Source: Candidatus Methanofastidiosia archaeon
GTDB lineage: Archaea; Methanobacteriota_B; Thermococci; Methanofastidiosales; NM3
Length of the DNA: 5,873 bases
NCBI GenBank assembly: GCA_020854925.1
Contig: JAHKLV010000055.1
Location: forward strand, 1-5,873
Direction: 5' to 3'
Below, one piece after another: positions 1 through 5,622 of the stretch; the first letter of the stretch is position 1; each line of letters opens with the position of its first letter. Below the pieces are notes generated by a model. It searched no databases. It saw nothing but the letters and a program-made list of their open reading frames with translations, and had not been told where the DNA came from. A program made the translations under genes and the position numbers.

Positions 1-721
1 ATCCCTTGGCGCGCTCGGTGCGTATGTAGTCCTGACGCAGCACCTCGAGCATGGACGAACGGGTCATACGGGCAATGGTGGCCATGGGTATCGTCGCCAG
101 CGCGAGTGACGGCAAGACAAGATGCCTGACACTGCTTACAAACGCCGTCCCGTTGAGGGTGATGATGCTGTCAAGGATGTACATGCCCGTGATGCGCTCA
201 AGTTCGATACCCGTGGTGAGGCGCCCCTGAACGGGCGTGATGCCAAGCTTGATGCTGAAAATATATATCATCATGATACCAAGCCAAAACACCGGCATGG
301 AGACGCCGAAAAGAGCACCGAACATCACGGAATAATCGATTTTAGAATACTGTCTCACGGCCGAGACGATGCCGGCAAGAACGCCGAAGACGATGGCTAT
401 CGACATGGCAAGGATAGAGAGTTCCAAGGTCATGGGCAATCGATGGGTTATCTCGCTGATAACAGAATCATGGGACACGATGGATTGGCCGAGATCCCCC
501 CTGACGGCCATCCTGACCCAGATATAATACTGAACGTAAATAGGATCGTTAAGGTGATACTTCTCCCTGATGCTTTCAAGGATTTTCTCATTCGCATGCT
601 GCCCCGCCAGATTGACCGCGGGATCGCCGGGAGCGGCGCGCACGAGGACAAAGGTGATGATTGAGACGCCCACCAGCACCAGGAGGAGCATGGCAAGCCG
701 TTTGAGGATGTACTGCTTCAT
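1..721 (-). CDS. Peptide/nickel-type ABC transporter permease, DppB/OppB family (C-terminus beyond the left edge)
   Basis: Reading the minus strand from the ATG at 721-719 gives 240 residues with no stop before the window edge. It is an integral membrane subunit that forms half of the channel of a binding-protein-dependent importer for oligopeptides, dipeptides or nickel complexes. Seen directly: an N-terminal membrane helix at about residues 9-28, the family motif ARAAPGDPA-like segment at 28-35 (RAAPGDPA), RGDLGQS at 74-80, then hydrophobic segments at about 98-122, 134-158 and 200-218. The start of the ATPase-contacting EAA loop is at 225-240 (EVLRQDYIRTERAKG). Family members run to roughly 310-340 residues, so about 80-100 are missing. 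The start is supported by GGTGA six bases upstream. It lies 42 nt after the solute-binding protein gene on the same strand, the usual binding-protein-then-permease order. The substrate cannot be decided from the sequence. Confidence 0.95.
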   Translation of the reverse strand, partial: MKQYILKRLAMLLLVLVGVSIITFVLVRAAPGDPAVNLAGQHANEKILESIREKYHLNDPIYVQYYIWVRMAVRGDLGQSIVSHDSVISEITHRLPMTLELSILAMSIAIVFGVLAGIVSAVRQYSKIDYSVMFGALFGVSMPVFWLGIMMIYIFSIKLGITPVQGRLTTGIELERITGMYILDSIITLNGTAFVSSVRHLVLPSLALATIPMATIARMTRSSMLEVLRQDYIRTERAKG

Positions 722-727
722 GTGCGT

Positions 728-732
728 TCACC
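728..732 (-). promoter_or_regulatory. Shine-Dalgarno site of the permease gene
   Basis: The minus strand reads GGTGA, six bases before the ATG at 721. This matches the anti-Shine-Dalgarno sequence of archaeal 16S rRNA. It lets the permease be translated independently of the upstream gene and fixes its start. Confidence 0.75.
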
Positions 733-737
733 GGGGA

Positions 738-772
738 TAAAAAAAAGAAAAAAATGAGGAGCGTTACTCCTC
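738..772 (-). terminator. Hairpin plus U-runs between binding protein and permease genes (intra-operon terminator or attenuator)
   Basis: On the minus strand, GAGGAG (772-767) and CTCCTC (761-756) form a perfect 6-bp stem with a 5-nt loop TAACG. The loop contains the TAA stop of the solute-binding protein gene (766-764). It is followed by A, seven Ts, C, then eight Ts (754-739). Archaeal RNA polymerase terminates at U-runs, and here the U-runs also follow a stem as in a bacterial intrinsic terminator. Because the permease follows immediately on the same strand, I infer partial termination or a 3'-end protecting stem, giving more binding protein than permease. The structure is seen; its effect is inferred. 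Confidence 0.65.
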
Positions 773-2425
773 GACAGTTATGTTGTAGAAGAACATTCTC
801 GTTGTCGGGTGCGCCACAAATCCCTTGACACTCTTGTTAAAGGCAAGGATCTGGTTTGAGTGCGCCACAAAGATGTGGGTGGCCTCTTCGACAATGAGCC
901 TGTTGGCTTCCTGGTACAGCTCGTCGCGCTCATCCTCCTCGAAGGTGAGAAGCGCCTGGTCGAGGATGTCCTGGAGTGCCTGGTTCTTCTTGAAGCCGTA
1001 GTTGCCGGCGGTGCCGACCGTGGCGGTCTTCTGACTGTACAGGACGTTGAGGAAGTTGTCCGGGTCGCCGTTGTCACCGCTCCATCCGAGCATGATCATC
1101 GGCGCCTTTCCCGCTTCGGCATCCTGGAGGTAGGTACCCCAGTCCTCGGTGAAGAGATTCACCGTGATGCCCACGGCGGCAAGGTCGCTCTGGATCGCCT
1201 GCGCTATGTCCTGCGGGACAGGGAAGTACGGTCGGGATGTCGAGCCCATCTGGAACATGGTCACCGTGAATCCGTTGGGGTATCCCGCGTCCTCGAGAAG
1301 CTGGCGTGAAAGCGCCGGATTGTATGCGAATCCCTCAAGGTCGTAGTTGTACCCCAGCAGACCGGGTGGCATGCCCTGGACGGCCACTGTTGCGGCACCC
1401 TGGTACAGGTTGTCAACGATGGATTGCTTGTTGATGGCGTGCTGGATGGCCTGGCGTACCCTGATGTCCTGGAACGGCTCGAAGGCACCGGGGACATCTG
1501 CGTCCTCGCCCTCGTCCCACTTGCCGTTGCCGTTGGCGTCAACGTAGCCTTCGCCACAGTTCAGGGCGATGTAGCCGACGTTCATGCCTGGTTCGGACAC
1601 GAGGAAAAGTGATGCGTCCGCCTCAACGAGGGAGAGCTGTGACGGGTCGAGGTATTCGGCACCGTGGATCTCGCCGTTCTGCAGCGCAAGCAGGCGCGTC
1701 GTCGTGTCGGGTATGACCTTGAAGACAATCTCGTCGAGAACGGGGCGTCCTCCCCAGTAGTCATCAAATGCCTCAAGGGTGATGTGGTCGTCCTTCACCC
1801 ATTCCACAAACGTGAACGGTCCCGTTCCCACCGGATTCTTGAAGAAGTCCTCCCCGTATTCCATGGCGGCGTCCTCTGAGACGATAGACGCGGTGAACAT
1901 GGCGAGGCTGGTGAGAAGAGACGCGTTGGGCGTGTACATCTTCATGACCACGGTATAGTCGTCAATCTTTTCTACGCTCATGATGTCGGTAAACATGTAG
2001 CCCCAGTAGGCCCACTCGCCGTACTGATTGAACGGGTGCGTGGTGTCGTACTGCCGGGCAAAGGAAAAGACGACGTCATCTGCAGTCATCTCTATGCCGT
2101 TGTGGAACTTGACACCCTGGCGCAGAGTGAACGTTATTTCAGTCTTGTCGTCGGAGACGGTCCAGTCGGTGGCGAGACACGGCTTGATTTCTGTCGAGCC
2201 CTCCTCGTACATGACAAGGCCCTCGTAGACGTTGTCGGTCCTCTGTATGGACTCCCCATCCGTCACATCGGCGGGGTCAAGGCGCACTGCATCACTGCTA
2301 GCCGCAAAGATAAATCTCATGACGGTCTCCTCGGTATCGTCGCCTCCGCCGATACATCCGGAACACATTGCAAGAGACATAAGCAAAACTACTGCAAAGG
2401 CAGCGAGCCCCCTATTTGTATTCAT
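764..2425 (-). CDS. ABC transporter solute-binding lipoprotein, family 5 (DppA/OppA/NikA-like)
   Basis: This 553-residue extracytoplasmic receptor captures a peptide, nickel complex or similar ligand and delivers it to the permease encoded just downstream. Seen: a short charged N-terminus, a hydrophobic stretch (about 7-20), and a lipobox-like CSGC with C24 the likely lipidated cysteine, followed by IGGGDD. Family-5 hallmarks follow: ATDWTVSDDKTEITFTLRQG (85-104), KFHNG and TADDVVFSFAR (106-124), VGTGPF (199-204), YWGGRP (223-228), RQAIQHAINKQSIVDNLYQG (324-343), LLEDAGYPNGF (376-386) and DPDNFLN (454-460). An insert at about 290-314 carries an EF-hand-like loop (D296, N298, N300, G301, D304, E307). 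The ATG at 2425 is chosen over the in-frame ATG at 2509 because AGGAGGT lies eight bases before it and the signal peptide then begins at residue 1. C83 and C290 are the only cysteines after the lipidated one. The ligand is unknown. Confidence 0.95.
   Translation of the reverse strand: MNTNRGLAAFAVVLLMSLAMCSGCIGGGDDTEETVMRFIFAASSDAVRLDPADVTDGESIQRTDNVYEGLVMYEEGSTEIKPCLATDWTVSDDKTEITFTLRQGVKFHNGIEMTADDVVFSFARQYDTTHPFNQYGEWAYWGYMFTDIMSVEKIDDYTVVMKMYTPNASLLTSLAMFTASIVSEDAAMEYGEDFFKNPVGTGPFTFVEWVKDDHITLEAFDDYWGGRPVLDEIVFKVIPDTTTRLLALQNGEIHGAEYLDPSQLSLVEADASLFLVSEPGMNVGYIALNCGEGYVDANGNGKWDEGEDADVPGAFEPFQDIRVRQAIQHAINKQSIVDNLYQGAATVAVQGMPPGLLGYNYDLEGFAYNPALSRQLLEDAGYPNGFTVTMFQMGSTSRPYFPVPQDIAQAIQSDLAAVGITVNLFTEDWGTYLQDAEAGKAPMIMLGWSGDNGDPDNFLNVLYSQKTATVGTAGNYGFKKNQALQDILDQALLTFEEDERDELYQEANRLIVEEATHIFVAHSNQILAFNKSVKGFVAHPTTRMFFYNITVEE
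1505..1540 (-). other. EF-hand/dockerin-like calcium loop within the solute-binding protein
   Basis: Residues 296-307 follow the 12-position calcium-loop pattern D-x-N-x-N-G-x-x-D-x-x-E: D296 (position 1), N298 (3), N300 (5), G301 (6), D304 (9), E307 (12), with W303 at the hydrophobic position 8. It lies in an acidic segment that interrupts the conserved family-5 fold just before the RQAIQHAI helix. Calcium binding is inferred from the residue pattern only. Confidence 0.6.
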
Positions 2426-2433
2426 GGTTGTAT

Positions 2434-2440
2434 ACCTCCT
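2434..2440 (-). promoter_or_regulatory. Strong Shine-Dalgarno site deciding the start of the solute-binding protein
   Basis: The minus strand reads AGGAGGT eight bases before the ATG at 2425, a near-complete match to the archaeal anti-Shine-Dalgarno. It argues against the 28-residue upstream extension to 2509 and predicts strong translation, as expected for an abundant binding protein. Confidence 0.85.
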
Positions 2441-2455
2441 AATTTGTACAATCCA

Positions 2456-2470
2456 CGCACACGATGTGCG
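2456..2470 (-). promoter_or_regulatory. Inverted repeat in the leader of the importer operon
   Basis: CGCACA (2456-2461) and TGTGCG (2465-2470) are a perfect 6-bp inverted repeat with a 3-nt spacer. It lies in the predicted 5' leader of the solute-binding protein mRNA, about 31 nt from the ATG. The 8-bp palindrome TTGTACAA (2444-2451) lies between it and the Shine-Dalgarno site. Either could be a repressor site or an RNA stem; neither matches an operator I recognise. Confidence 0.35.
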
Positions 2471-2512
2471 CAGAAAAGACACAGAGTATGTATCCTCTTC
2501 CCATATCAAACA

Positions 2513-2532
2513 TTTTTTATAAAAATATTTCG
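2513..2532 (-). promoter_or_regulatory. Archaeal BRE/TATA promoter of the importer operon
   Basis: Minus strand: CGAAA (2532-2528, BRE-like), then TA, then TTTTTATAAAA (2525-2515, TATA box). This fits the methanogen promoter form CGAAA-NN-TTTATATA. With the usual spacing of about 26 bp, transcription would begin near 2490-2498, leaving a leader of about 65-72 nt that carries the hairpin and Shine-Dalgarno site. A second weaker TATA-like match, TATAAAT, lies at 2560-2554. Confidence 0.65.
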
Positions 2533-2680
2533 AGAAAAAATAAATTCAATGGGATTTATACCTATATTATGCCGTTCACGGCAACCATGCCTTCTTTAAA
2601 AGTGATTCAAACAATAGTAGACATATTAGATAGAAATCATGATTTTAATGGCAAAAGAATAACAATAGAAACAGAATTAC
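2531..2680 (-). terminator. Helicase 3' end: U-rich tracts in the AT-rich gap
   Basis: Immediately after the helicase stop (2683-2681) the minus strand turns T-rich, with TTT and TTTT runs down to about 2653. Further on comes a 5-bp stem TGCCG/CGGCA with a 4-nt loop (2583-2570) and a TTTA-TTTTTT tract (2544-2535). Archaeal termination uses such U-tracts, so the helicase transcript probably ends somewhere here, before the importer promoter. The exact 3' end cannot be placed. The stem is about 25 nt from the best U-run, so it is not a classic intrinsic terminator. Confidence 0.4.
2634..2645. repeat. 12-bp perfect palindrome AAATCATGATTT
   Basis: Positions 2634-2645 read the same on both strands. 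The palindrome sits about 36 nt beyond the helicase stop and about 110 bp upstream of the importer TATA box. It could be a dyad protein-binding site, or chance in AT-rich DNA; no second copy was seen in the window. Confidence 0.35.
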
Positions 2681-5491
2681 CTAGTCCCAGAACCTTTTTG
2701 TCCGTGCATAAGTCTTTTCAGCCTCGAGGATGTCGCGAAGGAGCGACTCCTCGTCGGGATGCATCTTCGCTAGAATGCGCGCTGCGGTGGTGGCGCCGAT
2801 GCCTCGTCCTGAAAGAGTCAGCGCCGCCTTGCTGCCATAGACCAGCATGAGGTCTGCAGAGCGCTTGGCCCGGATGACGAGGTCCTCTTCCTCCTCGGTG
2901 ATGGGCTGGCGCCGCATGCGTTTTATCATGGCCTTTTTGGTCATCTCCTCCTTCTTGTCGATGATGGCGATGAACCGTGCGCCGCACAGGGGGCACTTGG
3001 GGTGCTCGGCGAGATTTCCTACCTTGAACGAGGCGTACCACTTGGCGCAATGTACGCAAAAGAGGCGGATGCGCCGGTCTTCGAGCCGTTTTTTCAGAAG
3101 CTTGAGAATCTCCTTTTCAGGCCGCTTTGGCCCGATGAGCTCCCCGAAGCCAAACTTCGCAAGAAGCGTAGCAGAAAAGGGGGAGGGATGCTTGCGCTCG
3201 ACGATGGTGAGGGGAAGGGTCCCCTCTTGGAGGGCCGATACGATCTGCTCAACGGAAAGCACGTCGAGCTTGTCCGAAAACAGCTCCTTGTACGTCTCAT
3301 CGTAGACGGGTGTCCCCTCGTACGCCTTCATGACGTACTTGGCCTTAAACGCCTCCGCATCCTTCGAAAGCGCACCGAAGCGGGTGGCGACATGGGAGAA
3401 CTTCCAGAAAAAGAGCTGTGTCCGCTTGAGGGAAAGCTCGAGGATGGGGCCGACGTCCTCCGGCCGGAGCTGGGTGACCACTTCGAGGGCGGTGTCGGCG
3501 GTGACCGATGCAGGAAAACGGAAGCCGATACGGTACGCATCAGACTTCATGGCAACGCTCGTCCCGAATCGCGTTGAGTAGAGTGCCGCAAGGACGCGCC
3601 CGAGCGTCTCGTTTATCACAGAACCGAACCCGGTATGGAAGACGGCGACCGCAGGAAGAAACTCGATGGTGATCGCACCCGGAGGGGGTACGCCAAAGTC
3701 CGCCTGAGAGGCAATGTAGCGCTCAAGCTCTTCAAAAGCCGCATCATCCATGGGATAGTCCTCCCTGAGCCTGTCACGGTACGCAAGCTCCCCTGCATGT
3801 TCTGAAAGGCGGGCGCGCAGGGTAAAGACCTCCGTGGCTATCTCACGGGGCACGGGGATAAGCTCGCCCTCCCATGCGGGAGCAGCGGACATGCTCTCGA
3901 CCTCCTCGACGACGATGGTGTCCTCTGAGGTGTCAAGGACATTCCACGAGCGGCCCTTCATGATAAAGGTCATGCCAATATTGGCACGCTCGACCACAAA
4001 CTCCTCATCAAGCATGCCGATGGTCCTGTTCGTGCCGATTTCCACTACGCGATACTTTTTCACATCGGGGATCATGGACAGATTGCCGTAGTAGTACGGC
4101 AGGCCAGACTTCGACTTGTGGTAGTACCCATCAGCAACCCAGACGAGCCGGAGGCGGGAGAGAAGACCGAGCACGCCGTCGAAGGTCTCACGGGAAAGGG
4201 AGAGGTACGGGGCCGCGCGCCTGACCGTCTCGAACGCCACGTCGCACGAGACGTCCCCCACGTCCATGGACATGCCGATAAGCTGGTGGGCAAGCACATC
4301 GAGGGGTGCATCGTACATGTGCGGCCGCTCGAGCTCCTGAACCCGGGCACGTCGCGCAATGACCACCGACTCGAGGATGTCGTCGGCGTCGACGGCGATA
4401 AGCACGCCGCGCGGCGTTTCATCGTGCCGGTGGCCGGAGCGGCCCACGCGCTGGACAAGTCTCGAGACCTGGCGCGGCGACATATACTGGATGACGAGCG
4501 ATACGGATCCCACGTCGATGCCGAGTTCCATGGAAGACGTGCAGATGATGCTTTTTATCTGCTGGTCCTTGAATCGCTTCTCCGTCTCCACGCGCACCTT
4601 CTTCGAGAGAGACGAATGGTGGACATCGATGTCATCGGTAAGCAGGTTGAAACGTGAGGAGAGGGCCTCTGCCGTCTCCCTGGTGTTCACAAAGGTAAGG
4701 ACGCTTTCGTTCTCGTCCACCAGCTCCTTGATGCGACGGACCCTCGCAGCCGTGGCTGGGAGCGTGGAAAGCTTTGTGGCGAGCTCCTCGTCTTCCGGCG
4801 CGGGAAGCGGATATTCAACCACGATGTCGAACCCCTTGACGGCGACGGCGTCGACAATCGTGTAGGGCCTGCGGCCGCACAGATAGCGGCCGATATCATC
4901 GGCGTCGCCCACCGTGGCCGAGAGGCCGACGCGCTGGAACTCCCCCGCGAGCGCCACGAGGCGCTCAAGACCCACGGAAAGCTGCATGCCGCGCTTGTCG
5001 GAGAAAAGCTCATGGATCTCGTCGACAACAACCGTCGCCACGGAGGACAGGTGCCCCCTCATGACCTTCCCCATGAGCATGGACTGGAGCGTCTCCGGAG
5101 TGGTGATTAGCAGGTCTGGGGGTGAAAGTGCCTGCTTGCGCCGCTGGTGCTGCGTGGTGTCCCCGTGGCGGACGTCGACCGTGAGGCCAAGGTATTCGGC
5201 CCACCATTCAAACCGGGTCAACAGGTCCCTGTTAAGCGCCCTCAGCGGCGCTATGTACAGCGCCTTGATGCCCCCTGCATTCCCCTCGTCCCGCTGGGCA
5301 AGCATCCGCGAAAATACGGGCATGACCGCGCTTTCCGTCTTGCCAGAACCGGTTCTCGCGATGACAACGACATGCCTTCCCTTGAGGATGGGCGGTATAG
5401 CCCGTTCCTGTGGCAGGGTCTCGTTGTCAAATCCCCTCGCCTGCAGGGCATCCCGGAGCCGAGGATGAAGGAGGGAGAATGAGCCGGCCAT
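2681..5491 (-). CDS. Lhr-family superfamily 2 ATP-dependent helicase, archaeal long form
   Basis: This 936-residue cytoplasmic protein belongs to the Lhr (large helicase-related) family, whose studied members are ATP-driven 3'-to-5' translocases on DNA or RNA:DNA hybrids and are linked to genome repair. RecA1 spans about 20-205: Q28, Walker A ARTGSGKT (45-52), motif Ia APLRALNRD (81-89), TTPETLQ (130-136), motif II DEIH (157-160), and SAT (191-193). RecA2 spans about 240-385: FVNTRETAE (267-275), MELGIDVGSV (321-330), and QRVGRSGHR (347-355). A winged-helix-like region follows (about 390-465). Then comes the DEAD/H-associated region (about 570-760), with FFWKFSHVATRFGAL at 694-708. The C-terminus has a CxxC-x17-CxxC zinc module (C812, C815, C833, C836) and a GRGIGATTAARIL motif (895-907). 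No core motif is damaged. No Shine-Dalgarno is visible, and the TATA spacing suggests a leaderless mRNA starting at 5491. The gene is monocistronic, divergent from an exported protein. The family call is firm; the substrate in this organism is unknown. Confidence 0.95.
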   Translation of the reverse strand: MAGSFSLLHPRLRDALQARGFDNETLPQERAIPPILKGRHVVVIARTGSGKTESAVMPVFSRMLAQRDEGNAGGIKALYIAPLRALNRDLLTRFEWWAEYLGLTVDVRHGDTTQHQRRKQALSPPDLLITTPETLQSMLMGKVMRGHLSSVATVVVDEIHELFSDKRGMQLSVGLERLVALAGEFQRVGLSATVGDADDIGRYLCGRRPYTIVDAVAVKGFDIVVEYPLPAPEDEELATKLSTLPATAARVRRIKELVDENESVLTFVNTRETAEALSSRFNLLTDDIDVHHSSLSKKVRVETEKRFKDQQIKSIICTSSMELGIDVGSVSLVIQYMSPRQVSRLVQRVGRSGHRHDETPRGVLIAVDADDILESVVIARRARVQELERPHMYDAPLDVLAHQLIGMSMDVGDVSCDVAFETVRRAAPYLSLSRETFDGVLGLLSRLRLVWVADGYYHKSKSGLPYYYGNLSMIPDVKKYRVVEIGTNRTIGMLDEEFVVERANIGMTFIMKGRSWNVLDTSEDTIVVEEVESMSAAPAWEGELIPVPREIATEVFTLRARLSEHAGELAYRDRLREDYPMDDAAFEELERYIASQADFGVPPPGAITIEFLPAVAVFHTGFGSVINETLGRVLAALYSTRFGTSVAMKSDAYRIGFRFPASVTADTALEVVTQLRPEDVGPILELSLKRTQLFFWKFSHVATRFGALSKDAEAFKAKYVMKAYEGTPVYDETYKELFSDKLDVLSVEQIVSALQEGTLPLTIVERKHPSPFSATLLAKFGFGELIGPKRPEKEILKLLKKRLEDRRIRLFCVHCAKWYASFKVGNLAEHPKCPLCGARFIAIIDKKEEMTKKAMIKRMRRQPITEEEEDLVIRAKRSADLMLVYGSKAALTLSGRGIGATTAARILAKMHPDEESLLRDILEAEKTYARTKRFWD
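2684..2815 (-). other. C-terminal helix-hairpin-helix-like tail of the helicase
   Basis: Residues 893-936 contain LSGRGIGATTAARILAK, which resembles a helix-hairpin-helix (G-h-G-x-x-T-A-x-x-I). A charged helix ending in KRFWD follows. Such motifs usually bind DNA backbone non-specifically. The assignment is by motif resemblance only. Confidence 0.45.
2984..3058 (-). other. Zinc-ribbon/knuckle within the helicase C-terminus
   Basis: C812-x2-C815 and C833-x2-C836, 17 residues apart, read CVHC and CPLC and form a probable four-cysteine zinc site. The segment lies between the DEAD/H-associated region and a strongly basic stretch (846-861, rich in K and R). A nucleic-acid-binding add-on is the likely role, by inference. 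Confidence 0.7.
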
Positions 5492-5508
5492 ACAGTGCAG
5501 CTAATGGC

Positions 5509-5579
5509 AGGTGGCATATAAATATATGGTACACGACACCGCAGGCACCATCCACATTCCTAAAGCGAAAGGGCCACCT
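5509..5579. repeat. Spaced 7-bp inverted repeat around the divergent promoter
   Basis: AGGTGGC (5509-5515) and its complement GCCACCT (5573-5579) are 57 bp apart and flank the TATA element. Each divergent gene therefore carries GCCACCT on its own sense strand downstream of the TATA box. A 7-bp match in a gap of this size is plausible by chance, so this is a weak regulatory candidate. Confidence 0.25.
5515..5529. promoter_or_regulatory. Shared AT-rich TATA element of a divergent promoter
   Basis: The near-palindromic stretch CATATAAATATATGG is the only good TATA candidate between the divergent genes. On the minus strand TTTATATG (5522-5515) places transcription start near 5490-5496, at or within a few bases of the helicase ATG (5491). 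No Shine-Dalgarno lies between, so the helicase mRNA is probably leaderless. On the plus strand TAAATATA would start transcription near 5545-5550, giving the exported-protein gene a leader of about 75 nt. The minus assignment is firmer than the plus one. Confidence 0.55.
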
Positions 5580-5613
5580 ATTCATTATGACGGCCGCCCC
5601 CCTACGGCAGCAT

Positions 5614-5618
5614 GGTGA
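5614..5618 (+). promoter_or_regulatory. Shine-Dalgarno site of the exported-protein gene
   Basis: GGTGA lies four bases before the ATG at 5623. It supports this start over the in-frame ATG at 5587, which has no Shine-Dalgarno site and would put 12 polar residues in front of the signal peptide. Confidence 0.6.
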
Positions 5619-5622
5619 GACC

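Noticed and set aside
122..664. 180-codon open frame on the plus strand, rich in His and Asp
   Set aside because: It is antisense to the permease, whose minus-strand frame has clear transporter motifs and a Shine-Dalgarno site. The composition is that of a shadow frame.
448..696. 82-codon minus-strand open frame
   Set aside because: It is out of frame within the permease gene and rich in Ser and Pro; the permease frame explains the region.
2426..2509. Upstream extension of the solute-binding protein to an ATG at 2509
   Set aside because: It would place 28 residues before the signal peptide, run through the predicted leader and ignore the strong AGGAGGT before 2425.
2464..2850. 128-codon plus-strand open frame across the AT-rich gap
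   Set aside because: Half of it is antisense to the helicase C-terminus and half lies in promoter/terminator sequence. No domain is recognisable in it.
4118..4657. 179-codon plus-strand open frame, and similar long frames opposite the helicase (3002-3577, 4359-4865, 4914-5468)
   Set aside because: They are antisense to conserved helicase coding sequence in GC-rich DNA, where stop-free shadow frames are common. They have no start signals and no recognisable domains.
5587..5622. Earlier in-frame ATG at 5587 for the exported protein
   Set aside because: It has no Shine-Dalgarno site and would put MTAAPLRQHGET before the signal peptide, whereas GGTGA precedes the ATG at 5623.
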